DNA of 35,358 nt from Bacteroidaceae bacterium (GCA_017936265.1 JAGBFX010000013.1:1-35358); one strand, 5' to 3'. Numbered from the stretch's first letter, positions 24,362-34,215 are shown. The notes: a model not told the origin generated them from the sequence alone. Made by a program: numbers and translations.

Positions 24362-27300
24362 TCACTGCTCTTGCCTGAGCAGCACCTTCTTCCCGTCTAC
24401 GATATAAATGCCGCTCTTACTGACGTCCGAAAGTGAACGTCCGCTGAGGTCATATATCGAGCCAATGGCTGCATTGGCGGTAATTCCCTCAATGCCGGTA
24501 GCCTTTAGCAGCGCGTCGTAGAGCGTCTTCAGCTTGTTGTATGCAGCATCCATTTCGTTGTTGTCGACGCTGTTGTCATACAGGTACTTGGCAATGACCA
24601 TCATGTTGTACAGTGACTCTACATCGGTAACCTTGGCGGTGCTGCTGAAATCGCTCTTTACGGTTGCCTTGGCGCTCTTTGCGTATATGTCGAACTCGCC
24701 CATGTGCCAGTATGTACGCTCTGCCATTATCTTGAAACGGAGGTATCTGTAATCCTTGCCGCAGTTGAAGAACTCTGATGTGTATGTCTGGTTTACGGCC
24801 TGTGGCAGCCCCTCTTCTACAGTGTAGATGTCGGTGTATTTGCTCTTGTCGTAGCTCCCCATGACCGTTACTGCGTCGGGAAAGTCATTCGAACAGCCTG
24901 TACGTGTGTGGTACGAAAACTGCAACTTCTGATAAACATTATCTGCGCTCATGTCGATCTCAATGTAGTGATAACCATCTGCAGTCGAGGCATTGTGCCA
25001 GTTCGAGTGAAAAAAATTGCTGTTGTTGCCTATGATGCCGTCGACAAGATGAGCTATACTTCCCTCCTGCGGGTCTGGAGCGTTTGACCACAGGTAGTAT
25101 GCGGCATTCTTGTTTGTTGTCTGTAGCGGCAGGGCGGTTTTCCTGCCTTCGGGCTCGACGGTCGCAATGCTGTTGATGAATTTTTCTACCTCTTCAACTA
25201 ATGCTCCAAGCATCTTGCGGTTCTCGCCTTTGTTGAAGATTGCTGTATATTCCGCATCCTCGCCTGCGTATCTTGTGATTTCAAGCTCTGTGCCCAATGT
25301 GCGTCCGTACTGGTCCTTCCACCCGATGAACTCTGCGCCGTCAACAGGCTCGGCCTTGATTGTGAAAGGTATTCCGCGTGTGACATCCCATTCTGTCGCT
25401 GTAGAGCCGTCGGGCGTCTCATCGGTCCATACGGCAACGGTTCCCCAACTGCTGTTGTTGCTCTTGACCGTGATGTGCGATGCTGTCTGTGAGAACTCGG
25501 TAACGTTTATTATGATATCGTATACAGGACGTATCGATGCATCCTTCGCTCCCTTGGCTGTCGGGTTGTCCCATGCCCCGTCAAAGCGCATACGCAAGTG
25601 CGTTATGCCCAATGGGGTTTCGTATGGGAGTATTACGTTTATTTTGCCAGAGCATGCGGCTGTGTTCATTGCGTCAACGGAACCTGCGCTCTTCACAAGT
25701 TCGCCCTCGTCTTCAAAGTCGCCGTCGGCATTGAGGTCGATGAATGTTCTCATATAGCAGTATTTAAGTCCGTCCTTGCTTCCGTTGTCGTACTCCAAGT
25801 TGAAACTTGCGCCTCGTGGCACATCAATTATCTGCGGGATGGTTGTGAATATATTCACGGGTGCAGATGTCGCCTCGTAAATTGTCTTGGGTTCACGGTT
25901 GTAGTATGAGAATGAGATATTGTGCACGAACTGGCTGTATGACGCTATATCGGGATAGCTGCCTGTCGTTCCCTCTACAACTCCCCATTTGTCCTCGATG
26001 AAGTTGGCTGTGAATGTGGCATCTGCCTTGCCGTAGTAGGTGTAGGGGTTGTCGTTGCTTACCCTGTTGCCCTCCTTGTCGCTCCAGTGACTGAAATTAT
26101 AGCCGGTGTTTGCAGTGGCAACCATTGTTACAGCCTCTTTGTTTGTTACGGTAAGCTCATCGCAGCCCTCTATGGCGACGGTTCCGTTTGCGCCGGCAAC
26201 GGCTGTCACTGTACGCTCCTCGGTAATCTCCTCAACGATAGCGAGGTTGAATGTGATGCTTGTGCCGTCACTGAACTCGACGCATGCCGTCGCCTTGCCA
26301 ATCTCGGCGTCAGCAGGGATTGCAACGTTCATGCCGTCGGCCTGGAGTCTCTCATTATTGCTTGCTGCACCGTCTCCGTTGAGGTCAATCCATATGCTTG
26401 TTATGTCAACATCCTTGCCGATTTCAAGAGGCAGGGCTACGGCCTGTCCGCGATAAATCTCGGGAGTGACATCGCTCTTTGTCGCATTGCGTGCTACACC
26501 CATAGGGAAGATGTAGTTCTTTGCCGTTCCCTTGACTCTGCCGAAATAGTTTCCGAATGTCTCTACGGCTTTCTCGGTCGCAGTCATGTCTGTCGGGATT
26601 ACAACCTCAGAGTAGTCGTAATCGGTGTAGTTCACTGTCCAGGGATATTCAAAACCATTGTACCAGCCACCCGATGGTGCGGCACCGTTGTTCTCGAAGA
26701 AATATTTCCAGCGTGCATAGTGGTAATCCTTTATGAGGCCTGCCCAGCAGCGGTTGGAGTAGTCGTGCAGGTCGGTGTTGCCCTTTGACCACACTGTTAC
26801 CTGTGTACGTGCGTTCCACTCGAGCCAGTTGCGGTCATTGACGGTGGTGCCGTCGGCTTCATCGGCGATGTTGCGCGCAAGGCTTGTCCAACGCTCCAGC
26901 TTGAAGTTCTCATCGTATGAGAGCATCTCGTCAAGGTCAAGCATCAGCTGCAGATAGAGCCTGTAGAGTCGGGTGTACTCCCCGGTGTTGCCCTCTGTGC
27001 GTGCTTTGTTTATGAGCGGCAGAAGTTCGGCCGCGTAGTCGACCATTGCCTGACGTATCACGTCGATGACATCATAGTTGTAATTGTTTATGCCGTCACG
27101 TGTAGTAACGAGGTCACTTATTGATACCAACTGGTCTGCTGCTACAAGTACGTCCTGTGTGTCCCAGTATATGGCCGAAGTACTCCAGCTTGATACACGG
27201 TCAGGCGCCCATGACGGACGTGCAAGGATGATTGCCTCCGATGTTCCCTGCTGGTCGGTAGGGCATGCCCAGACGGAATTCTTCAGGTTCTGCAGTGCGG

Positions 27301-28831
27301 CAAGGGCTGTCCCGTTCTCAAAACCGTAGCGCGCATGAGCATACTCTTTTAGCCATTCATCGGCTGTCGGACGGTCTGTAGGGTTCATCCATGGCAATTC
27401 GAACAGCATGTCATAGAGAATGGGATTTGTCTCCGTTCCCTCGGGAGTAGCACCCACACCCTGCATGTTGTTCCCCTTTGCAAGCGCACGGAAGTAGTCG
27501 TTAATCGTTGTCTCAAGACGGCCATGCAATCCGCTGCGCCCGCCGAAATTGTGGAGCATGCAGAATATGTACGGGCGTCCCTGGAAATAGTTCGTGTTCC
27601 ACTGTGCCTTGCCCGGTGCGTCCGAGAAGAGGTCAAGCCCTATGAAACGGTCGCCGTAATTGCTCATTGAACTGAATGCGTCGCTCTGTGGTACTCCCTG
27701 CCAGTACTGGATAATCCATTTCGGTTCAGCAGGTGCGTTGAAACTGCTTTTGGTATCTGCGTCAACCGCGTTGTAGTAGTTGTCGAGGTGCTTCATTATG
27801 TTGGGGTAGCAGTTGGCATTTGTCACGCCTCCTGGGAGCGAGCCCTCGTGGAAGGGGTCCATGCTGTAGAACTCCGACACGCCCATGACGGCCTCGAGAT
27901 GCTTGTAATATATAGGCGCCAGTGTGGCATAGCTTGTGCTTGCGGGGTTCAGAATGTCGGGGCGTGTGTAGCCTCCAGCCCAGTTGCCGTTGTTTATTAC
28001 ATGGCTGCTGCTGAAACCGTTGATTGTGTATTTTGTTATGCAGTTGGGAACCTGACCACTGAAGCCTGGGATTACAGGCTGCATGCCAAGCTCACGCATA
28101 CGCTGGAGCATGTTCTTGCAGAGCTGCTCCTGGCGTTCATACCACCATTCGGGGTTACCGTTCATGACAACATCCTTTGCATTAATGGTTCCGCCCCAGC
28201 CCTCAAGGTTGTTCATGGCAAACCATGCGATGAATCCTGGACCTGCAATGTAGTCGGCAATATCCTTGTCACTGATGCCAAGTTCCTTGAGAAAGTTGCG
28301 TGTCACCACATCAAGACCCACGAGGTTGAGCGGTGCATTGATGCCGTGCAGTGCCATCCAGTCAATCTCCTTCTGCCAACGCTCCCATGTCCAGAAAGCC
28401 ATTGAGTAAGAGAATGTACAGGTGTTGAAATCGTAGCGGTATGTGGTGTTGCACTCATGCTTTTCTTCCTCTGTGGGAACGGGAAGTGTTGCCTGTGAAA
28501 GGTCGGTAGTGAGGTTGTTCCATGTGAGGTTGATGTGCGCATGGTGGTTCAGGTACCAGTTGATACCTGTTGCAACCGAGAGCTGGTTATTTCCCTTGAT
28601 GCATGGCTTGCCGTTCTGCGATGTGATGATGAACAGATCCTTGCCGTTGGCATCATCGAGCGTGCCGTCGATGACAATCTCGAACTTGTCGGCGGCACCT
28701 TCGCCACCGATACGGTTCAAGAGGGCTTCTATAGCCTCCTGCGGAGTCGCTTTCGGCATTTGTGCCTTGACTGCAGGCGCGGTGAAAAGCCCTGCCAGTA
28801 CAAATAAAATAAGAGTAATCCTTGTTTTCAT
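24362..28831 (-). CDS. Secreted alpha-N-acetylglucosaminidase, GH89, T9SS cargo
   Basis: A 1489-residue enzyme predicted to release terminal alpha-linked GlcNAc, as found on gastric mucin and heparan-type glycans. A signal peptide (1-23, ending VKA) precedes an N-terminal domain and the GH89 catalytic domain (to about 690). YRYDFNTCTFSYSMAFWTWERW is family-typical. E329 in SMDPFHEG and E464 in ATPEGTETN fit the two catalytic glutamates by motif and by their spacing of 135 residues. Downstream lie an InlB-repeat-like segment (about 870-945), a GEVED-like segment (about 950-1110), a discoidin-type F5/8C domain (about 1230-1385) and a short T9SS type A tail from about 1450 (IYDLSGRSL...GIYIVDGKKVL). 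It is flanked by terminators and appears monocistronic. Confidence 0.92.
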   Translation of the reverse strand: MKTRITLILFVLAGLFTAPAVKAQMPKATPQEAIEALLNRIGGEGAADKFEIVIDGTLDDANGKDLFIITSQNGKPCIKGNNQLSVATGINWYLNHHAHINLTWNNLTTDLSQATLPVPTEEEKHECNTTYRYDFNTCTFSYSMAFWTWERWQKEIDWMALHGINAPLNLVGLDVVTRNFLKELGISDKDIADYIAGPGFIAWFAMNNLEGWGGTINAKDVVMNGNPEWWYERQEQLCKNMLQRMRELGMQPVIPGFSGQVPNCITKYTINGFSSSHVINNGNWAGGYTRPDILNPASTSYATLAPIYYKHLEAVMGVSEFYSMDPFHEGSLPGGVTNANCYPNIMKHLDNYYNAVDADTKSSFNAPAEPKWIIQYWQGVPQSDAFSSMSNYGDRFIGLDLFSDAPGKAQWNTNYFQGRPYIFCMLHNFGGRSGLHGRLETTINDYFRALAKGNNMQGVGATPEGTETNPILYDMLFELPWMNPTDRPTADEWLKEYAHARYGFENGTALAALQNLKNSVWACPTDQQGTSEAIILARPSWAPDRVSSWSTSAIYWDTQDVLVAADQLVSISDLVTTRDGINNYNYDVIDVIRQAMVDYAAELLPLINKARTEGNTGEYTRLYRLYLQLMLDLDEMLSYDENFKLERWTSLARNIADEADGTTVNDRNWLEWNARTQVTVWSKGNTDLHDYSNRCWAGLIKDYHYARWKYFFENNGAAPSGGWYNGFEYPWTVNYTDYDYSEVVIPTDMTATEKAVETFGNYFGRVKGTAKNYIFPMGVARNATKSDVTPEIYRGQAVALPLEIGKDVDITSIWIDLNGDGAASNNERLQADGMNVAIPADAEIGKATACVEFSDGTSITFNLAIVEEITEERTVTAVAGANGTVAIEGCDELTVTNKEAVTMVATANTGYNFSHWSDKEGNRVSNDNPYTYYGKADATFTANFIEDKWGVVEGTTGSYPDIASYSQFVHNISFSYYNREPKTIYEATSAPVNIFTTIPQIIDVPRGASFNLEYDNGSKDGLKYCYMRTFIDLNADGDFEDEGELVKSAGSVDAMNTAACSGKINVILPYETPLGITHLRMRFDGAWDNPTAKGAKDASIRPVYDIIINVTEFSQTASHITVKSNNSSWGTVAVWTDETPDGSTATEWDVTRGIPFTIKAEPVDGAEFIGWKDQYGRTLGTELEITRYAGEDAEYTAIFNKGENRKMLGALVEEVEKFINSIATVEPEGRKTALPLQTTNKNAAYYLWSNAPDPQEGSIAHLVDGIIGNNSNFFHSNWHNASTADGYHYIEIDMSADNVYQKLQFSYHTRTGCSNDFPDAVTVMGSYDKSKYTDIYTVEEGLPQAVNQTYTSEFFNCGKDYRYLRFKIMAERTYWHMGEFDIYAKSAKATVKSDFSSTAKVTDVESLYNMMVIAKYLYDNSVDNNEMDAAYNKLKTLYDALLKATGIEGITANAAIGSIYDLSGRSLSDVSKSGIYIVDGKKVLLRQEQ

Positions 28832-28868
28832 ATGATTGTTTTTTTGTTTTGCAGTTGACTATATTCTG

Positions 28869-28876
28869 CGAATGTA
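28869..28876 (-). promoter_or_regulatory. Possible -7 box of the GH89 gene
   Basis: The minus strand reads TACATTCG (plus-strand CGAATGTA), one base off TAnnTTTG, 38 bases before the start codon. The nearest TTG is 24 nt further upstream, longer than usual, so the promoter is tentative. Confidence 0.4.
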
Positions 28877-28910
28877 ATAATAATATTTTATAATTTATTC
28901 CAATTGTGTA

Positions 28911-28950
28911 CAAAAGATGCCTGACACGCCGGCGTGTCAGGCATCTTTTG
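28911..28950 (-). terminator. Perfect 40-nt palindrome after the TonB-dependent receptor
   Basis: Arms 28911-28930 and 28931-28950 are fully complementary without a spacer. The outer bases form an A tract and T tract on each strand. It lies 31 bases past the receptor stop codon in the minus direction and insulates the GH89 promoter. Confidence 0.85.
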
Positions 28951-28981
28951 CCTTATCATCTTAGGACTGTATGCTGTCTGT

Positions 28982-31372
28982 TTACATCTCAATCAATACT
29001 CTGAAATTTATCTGTCGGCCTGTGAGGTAGTTGGGCACGGCGTAGTTGTTGTTGCTCACGTCGCTTACCCAGTAGTATGAGTTCACGTTGTTGATGTCGA
29101 GCAGGTTGAATGCATCGAGCCCGAGCCAGATGTTCCTGATGTATCGGTATACTCCTGTGCGGTAGATGTTCTCCTCGTTGTTGAGCAGACGGTATGACAT
29201 TCCAATGTCCACGCGTCTGTACGCAGGGGCATTGAAACGCTGTTTCTCGCGTCCTGTGTGTGGCGGGCCGAAAGGCAATCCGTCGGCATATACTCCCTGA
29301 AGGCTCATCTTCCAGCGTTCTGTGCCGGGGAAAAAGTCGGTAAAGTAGAGCGAGGCGTTGAAACGGCTGTTCGTGGGGCGCGGAATCCAGTCGCCGCCGT
29401 TGATCTTCTCCTTGGTGTCCATTATCGAGAATGTTATCCAAGAGTCGGTTCCCGCTACGAATTCGCCGAACAGTTTCATGTCGAGTCCGGTGGCATATCC
29501 ATGGGCGCAGTTCTCGCCATAGTAGACAATGCGCACGTTGTCCACATTGTAGGGAATTAGGTTGTCGAGCTTCTTGTAGTAGGCTTCGGCTGTGAACTTG
29601 AACGGACGGTCCATCATCTTGAAGTGGTAGTCGTACCCGAGCACGAAATGTATCGACCGCTGCGACTTTATATCCTTGTTCAGTGTGACCGATGCGATGC
29701 CCTCTACGCTTGTCGTGTCGCGCATCTCCTTGTAGAATGGGGTCTGGTAATAGACTCCCGCAGCAAAGCGGAAGGTCATTCTGTCGTTGAACTTGGGTAT
29801 GAGGCCTACCGAGGCGCGCGGTGAGATAATAGTCTCCTTGTTCCAACTCCAGTGTGATACCCTTACTCCGGCGTTTATTGAAACGACACCGAGGCTGCTG
29901 TTGAACTTGTATGTGTCCTGTGCATATAACGACAGTATGTTGCTGCTGCTCGATGTCTTTGACTTGAGGCTATAGACAGGACGTAACCCGTCGGGGTGTA
30001 TCGGGACGTTGTAGCCCGCCGAGTCGCGCAACTCCCATTCGCGCTGGTTGTCGCTGAACTTCTGCATCTTCCATTCGGCGCCCCATCGAAGATTGTGGGC
30101 TCCCATGTAGTGGTTGCCTTTCAAGGCTATTGTCTGCACGTTCGCCTCGAGGTAGTTGCGGGCGTGCTCCATGTAACCGCCTACGCTCATTGTCTCATCG
30201 GTGTTTATGTCGTTGAGCCAATACTCGCCGACAATGTCGTATGTCTCCTCCTCGTTGGTATTGAATGCCGATGTCTGCAACGTGAAACTGTTGTTCTCGT
30301 TTGGCGTGTAGTTCAGTGACACTGCACCGAACAGGGTACGGAAAAGGTCTTTCTCCCAGCCGTCGAAATAGACCTTGAACTCCTTTACATTCTCGAGTGT
30401 TCCGAAGCTTGTCTTGCGGTCGCTCGGGGTGAACTCATATTCGTTGTGGGCTATGTTGCCTATGAAACTCAGGTTGAGTTTGTCTGTTATACGCCAGTCG
30501 AAGTGTGCCTGATAATCGATGAAGGCCGGGTTGTACTCTCCTTTCGTGTCGAGTGTTCCAAGCAGATAGCGGTTGCTCTTGTAGCGGAGCGAATTCGAGA
30601 AACTCACTTTGCTGTTTCCCCAGCCGGCATAGATGTTCGCTCCGAGCATGCTCAACGATACGGTGCTCTCGAACTCTCTCGGCTTGCGGTATGTGATGTC
30701 GAGGACCGATGACATCCTGTCGCCGTATTTCGCCTCGAATCCTCCGGTAGAGAATGCTATCGAGGCGGTCATGTCGGGGTTGAGGAAGCTGAGGCCCTCC
30801 TGTTGCCCGGCCCTGATGAGCAACGGACGGTATATCTCTATGCCGTTGACATAAACACTGTTCTCGTCGAAGTTTCCACCGCGTACATTGTATTGCGAGC
30901 TGAGCTCGTTGTGTGCGCTCACTCCTGCCTGTGACTTTATTATCTCCTCGATGCCGTTGCCGCTTGCCGAGGGGTTGAGCCTCAGCTTGTCGGGCATCTC
31001 AATCTGCTGGGTGGTTGTCATCTGACGCTCCTTGTGGACAATCTCCGCGTCGGCAAGCTGTATGTCCATCGGCGGCAAGGTAACATTGGCGATGATTGTG
31101 TCGGTGGGGTTCTTGAATGTGCGTTTCCTTGTCTGATAGCCAATCATGGAATATGATATGACAAGGCTGTCATCGCTCTCGCACGTCAGTGTGTAGTTGC
31201 CGTTGAGGTCACATACGGTACCTATGGGCTTGCCCTCTACCGATACGTTGGCAATCTCTACGGGTTTGTGGTCAAGGTCGGTAACTCTTCCTTTTATGGT
31301 TACCCTCTGTGCCATTGCCGCCTGCGATAGCAATATAAGTAGCAGTGATGTTATGTATATTCTGAGTCTCAT
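28982..31372 (-). CDS. TonB-dependent outer-membrane receptor
   Basis: A 796-residue receptor for energy-dependent uptake across the outer membrane. A signal peptide (ends AMA, about residue 21) is followed by a carboxypeptidase-regulatory-like domain (about 24-105, GRVTDLDHKPVEIANVSV...GNYTL), a plug domain (about 115-230, with YNVRGGNFDENSVYVNGIEI) and a beta-barrel to the C terminus, which ends in the aromatic-poor strand INFRVLIEM. It is shorter than SusC proteins (about 1000 residues) and no SusD lies beside it, so it belongs to the stand-alone receptors for metal chelates, vitamins or small ligands. The ligand is unknown. The acyltransferase gene upstream is on the same strand 55 bases away and may share a transcript. 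Confidence 0.92.
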   Translation of the reverse strand: MRLRIYITSLLLILLSQAAMAQRVTIKGRVTDLDHKPVEIANVSVEGKPIGTVCDLNGNYTLTCESDDSLVISYSMIGYQTRKRTFKNPTDTIIANVTLPPMDIQLADAEIVHKERQMTTTQQIEMPDKLRLNPSASGNGIEEIIKSQAGVSAHNELSSQYNVRGGNFDENSVYVNGIEIYRPLLIRAGQQEGLSFLNPDMTASIAFSTGGFEAKYGDRMSSVLDITYRKPREFESTVSLSMLGANIYAGWGNSKVSFSNSLRYKSNRYLLGTLDTKGEYNPAFIDYQAHFDWRITDKLNLSFIGNIAHNEYEFTPSDRKTSFGTLENVKEFKVYFDGWEKDLFRTLFGAVSLNYTPNENNSFTLQTSAFNTNEEETYDIVGEYWLNDINTDETMSVGGYMEHARNYLEANVQTIALKGNHYMGAHNLRWGAEWKMQKFSDNQREWELRDSAGYNVPIHPDGLRPVYSLKSKTSSSSNILSLYAQDTYKFNSSLGVVSINAGVRVSHWSWNKETIISPRASVGLIPKFNDRMTFRFAAGVYYQTPFYKEMRDTTSVEGIASVTLNKDIKSQRSIHFVLGYDYHFKMMDRPFKFTAEAYYKKLDNLIPYNVDNVRIVYYGENCAHGYATGLDMKLFGEFVAGTDSWITFSIMDTKEKINGGDWIPRPTNSRFNASLYFTDFFPGTERWKMSLQGVYADGLPFGPPHTGREKQRFNAPAYRRVDIGMSYRLLNNEENIYRTGVYRYIRNIWLGLDAFNLLDINNVNSYYWVSDVSNNNYAVPNYLTGRQINFRVLIEM

Positions 31373-31427
31373 TATCCTGTGCTTGCGCTATATCCTATTG
31401 TATTAATACTATAACGCGACTTTTGGG

Positions 31428-32444
31428 CTAAACGTATATCCACCGCAAAAATTTGTTTACCCAGTTCCATCTGAAGTGGTACCATTGCAGAGTGCTTGTT
31501 TCCTTTCCTCCAAAGTTGTATATGGTACTCAGGAAACTCTTGCGCAGACGCGAGAGACCTCTTACCTCAAGGAATTCAAAATGAGAATAGCCGCTCTTGT
31601 ATGCGTCGGATATCGCCGCCCAGATAGCCATTATGCCGGGGTATTGCAACGGATAGCTCTTGCGAAGACCGCAACTGTATGCAAGCAGGGTGCGCTCCTT
31701 TTCATATAGGCAAATGGAACTGCCTATTATCTTTCCCTTGTATATAATGATGAACATCTTGGCTTTCTCCGAGAGCGTGCCGTCGCTGTCGTGCAGCATC
31801 TCAAGCAGAATTTCTCTCTTTGGGAGTCTCTTCCTGGTCTTGCTGCGGTAGAAATTCTTCATCAGTTGCAACGCTTCGTTTATCTCCTCGTCGCTCGTGG
31901 CGCGACGGAATGTTACTCCCCGTTCCTCGCTCTTGCGTATGTGTGTCCTGTATGCGCGTGACAGCCTCGCCTGAGGCTCCTTGCTGTGCAGTGAGATGTA
32001 GTTGCGGTGGTCGCGCAAAGGTACAAAATGGTGCTTGTAGAGCGTTCCGTAGGCAAAGCGCGAGTCCTCGATGTTCTTTATCTCTATGAACGTGTGCAGG
32101 TAACCGAACATGTCGAACACTTTCTCGAGGAACATGCCGAAGAGTTCCTCCCTGTCGCTGCATCGGGGGGTATATGTGCCTTCGCCCTGAATGGAGTAGC
32201 GCACGCTGAACACCGGCGGTATCAGACGTATGCTGTGCCTCCTGACAATAAGCAGATGACCAATTTCGGCATCCCCGCTGTCATACGCTACAAGCATGTA
32301 GGGCTTGCACATGCTGCTCATTTCGAACATGCGGAACGCCATAGCCGAATGGAGTATGGAACCCTCTGCCAGTTCTGGCAATTCTGTGCTCTTGGTGTAT
32401 ATGACTATGCGCATGGCTCCCCGTTTTTTGTAAGATTTCACCAT
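31428..32444 (-). CDS. GNAT/FemAB-like acyltransferase
   Basis: A 338-residue protein, or 328 if the in-frame ATG at 32414 (MRIVIYTKS) is the true start; that start looks more natural because the first ten residues are basic and low in conservation. It resembles the BioF2/FemAB-type GNAT fold. RLSRAYRTHIRKSEERGVTFRRA near 175-197 and GKIIGSSICLYEKERTLLAYSCG near 250-272 match the order of the acyl-binding strands in the family. No signal peptide is seen. It could transfer an amino-acyl or acetyl group onto an envelope precursor, but the substrate is unknown. It is divergent from tsaD and precedes the TonB-dependent receptor. Confidence 0.75.
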   Translation of the reverse strand: MVKSYKKRGAMRIVIYTKSTELPELAEGSILHSAMAFRMFEMSSMCKPYMLVAYDSGDAEIGHLLIVRRHSIRLIPPVFSVRYSIQGEGTYTPRCSDREELFGMFLEKVFDMFGYLHTFIEIKNIEDSRFAYGTLYKHHFVPLRDHRNYISLHSKEPQARLSRAYRTHIRKSEERGVTFRRATSDEEINEALQLMKNFYRSKTRKRLPKREILLEMLHDSDGTLSEKAKMFIIIYKGKIIGSSICLYEKERTLLAYSCGLRKSYPLQYPGIMAIWAAISDAYKSGYSHFEFLEVRGLSRLRKSFLSTIYNFGGKETSTLQWYHFRWNWVNKFLRWIYV

Positions 32445-32450
32445 GTAAAG

Positions 32451-32481
32451 TTAACTAAAAAGAAATAATATTGTATCTTCG
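32451..32481 (+). promoter_or_regulatory. Promoter of tsaD
   Basis: TATCTTCG at 32474-32481 is one base off the -7 consensus. TTA at 32451-32453 sits at exactly 20 nt spacing in the -33 position. The leader to tsaD would be about 110 nt. Confidence 0.5.
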
Positions 32482-32596
32482 CGCATGTAAAAAGTTGCCT
32501 GTTAACCTTATTTGGGAATTATCAAGGCCGCACGGATGCTGATTTATCGTGTGAAGGGAAGTTTCAATGGAGTTGTACGGGCATTTGGATAAGTAA

Positions 32597-33631
32597 ATGT
32601 TTATGGAGAATAAAGATATTTTTATATTGGCGATAGAGTCGTCCTGCGATGACACCTCGGCGGCTGTGATGCGTGGCGATGTGGTGCTATCCAATGTCAC
32701 TGCGAGTCAGGCTGTGCATGAACAGTATGGCGGTGTGGTGCCCGAACTGGCATCGCGCGCCCATGAGCAGAACATTGTACCGGTGGTCGATGCGGCACTC
32801 AAGAGGGCAGGCGTTGAGAAAGAACAGCTCAGTGCAATTGCATTCACGCGTGGTCCGGGGCTTATGGGGTCGTTGCTCGTGGGCGTCTCCTTTGCAAAGG
32901 GTCTTGCAGCGTCGTTGAATATCCCCATGGTTGAGGTCAACCACCTGCAAGGACACATCCTTGCACATTTTATAAAGGAAGAAGGGGTGGAGCACAATGC
33001 TCCTGAGTATCCGTTCCTTTGCCTGATGGTGTCAGGTGGCAATTCACAGATTGTAAAGGTAAACAGTTACAAGGATATGGAAATCATCGGTCAGACAATC
33101 GATGATGCGGCGGGCGAGGCTATGGACAAATGTGCCAAGGTCATGGGGCTCGGTTATCCGGGCGGTCCAATCATCGACCGTCTGGCGCGTCAGGGTAATC
33201 CCAAAGCGTATGCCTTCAGCAAGCCTCATATCCCGGGGTTCGATTACAGTTTCAGCGGCCTTAAGACCTCATTCCTCTACACGTTGCGTAAATTAGTGGC
33301 CGAGGATGAGAATTATGTCGAGAACCATAAAGAGGATTTGGCTGCGTCGTTCGAGGCAACAGTGGTCGCGGTACTCATGGATAAATTGTACAAGGCGTCA
33401 AAGGCGTTAGGTATCAAACGTATAGCTCTGTCGGGAGGCGTCTCGGCGAATACGGCACTGCGGCAGGCTTATCATGACTATGCAAAACGTTATGGTTGGG
33501 AAATCTATATCCCCAAGTTCGGCTTCACGACAGACAATGCGGCGATGATTGGTATTGTGGGGTATTACAAGTACCTTGACAATGATTTCTGCGCGATGGA
33601 CCAACCGGCATTCTCGCGCACGACATTATAA
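32597..33631 (+). CDS. tsaD: tRNA N6-adenosine threonylcarbamoyltransferase TsaD
   Basis: A 344-residue enzyme of the Kae1/TsaD family. With TsaB and TsaE it forms t6A37 in tRNAs that read ANN codons. The start motif LAIESSCDDTSAA lies at 11-23, HEQYGGVVPELASRAHEQN at 41-59, and the iron-binding HxxxH as H116 and H120 (NHLQGH). The ASKHA nucleotide motifs MVSGGNSQI and LSGGVSANTALR are present. Start could be 32597 or 32603. tsaB and tsaE are not in this window. The CinA-type gene follows after 9 bases. Confidence 0.97.
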   Translation: MFMENKDIFILAIESSCDDTSAAVMRGDVVLSNVTASQAVHEQYGGVVPELASRAHEQNIVPVVDAALKRAGVEKEQLSAIAFTRGPGLMGSLLVGVSFAKGLAASLNIPMVEVNHLQGHILAHFIKEEGVEHNAPEYPFLCLMVSGGNSQIVKVNSYKDMEIIGQTIDDAAGEAMDKCAKVMGLGYPGGPIIDRLARQGNPKAYAFSKPHIPGFDYSFSGLKTSFLYTLRKLVAEDENYVENHKEDLAASFEATVVAVLMDKLYKASKALGIKRIALSGGVSANTALRQAYHDYAKRYGWEIYIPKFGFTTDNAAMIGIVGYYKYLDNDFCAMDQPAFSRTTL

Positions 33632-33640
33632 ATTTGTAAC

Positions 33641-34138
33641 ATGATGAGCATTGTAACCGAAATTCGAGAGCGTGCGGCGAGGCTTGTCGCACTGTTGCAG
33701 AGCCGCGGGCTGACCATTGCTACGGCCGAAAGCTGTACGGGGGGCTCCTTGGCTGCTGCTATAACATCTGTGCCCGGTTGCTCATCAGTAATGCTCGGTG
33801 GAGTGGTGGCATACCACAACTGCGTAAAGGCTAAGGTTCTCGGCGTGGGCGAGGAGTTGCTTGCCGAGCATGGCGCCGTAAGCGAGCCTGTTGTTCGGCA
33901 GATGGCGCTCGGGGTCTCCGCTCTTACCGGTGCCGATTGTGCGGTGGCTACTTCTGGTATTGCGGGGCCGGGTGGCGGCACAGCCGATAAGCCTGTAGGT
34001 ACCGTCTGGGTGGCTCTGAAAGTGGCTGATGTGGTGCGGACGCAGCTCCTTTGTTTAGGGGATAAAGGCAGAGATGCCAATATTGATAATTGTGTGAATG
34101 AGGTGCTTGGGCTTTTATGCGACATGCTTGAACGGTAA
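33641..34138 (+). CDS. CinA C-terminal family nicotinamide-nucleotide amidase
   Basis: A 165-residue stand-alone CinA C-terminal (PncC-type) domain, which deamidates NMN to nicotinate mononucleotide in NAD salvage. The signature TAESCTGGSLAAAIT is at about 28-42, followed by VPGCSSVMLGGVVAYHN and a conserved TSGIAGPGGGTADKPVGTVW near 110-128. The N-terminal molybdopterin-like half of full CinA is absent, as in many bacteria. It is read with tsaD, 9 bases apart. The start could be one codon later. Confidence 0.93.
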   Translation: MMSIVTEIRERAARLVALLQSRGLTIATAESCTGGSLAAAITSVPGCSSVMLGGVVAYHNCVKAKVLGVGEELLAEHGAVSEPVVRQMALGVSALTGADCAVATSGIAGPGGGTADKPVGTVWVALKVADVVRTQLLCLGDKGRDANIDNCVNEVLGLLCDMLER

Positions 34139-34215
34139 TGACGGTTGCCCTGGAAAAGATTTTTTGGAATTTTAAACAGATTCTTAATCAGTTTCAAAAA
34201 ATAATTGGTCTTTTG

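Noticed and set aside
26087-26788. Open frame of 233 codons on the plus strand
   Set aside because: Antisense to the GH89 gene, Cys-rich and without motifs; the minus-strand frame is clearly coding.
32536-32592. 18-codon frame before tsaD
   Set aside because: No ribosome-binding site or conservation evidence; short frames like this are expected by chance.
33565-34197. Open frame of 210 codons on the minus strand
   Set aside because: It covers the CinA-type gene in antisense and shows Ser/Thr/Pro-rich shadow composition without a domain.
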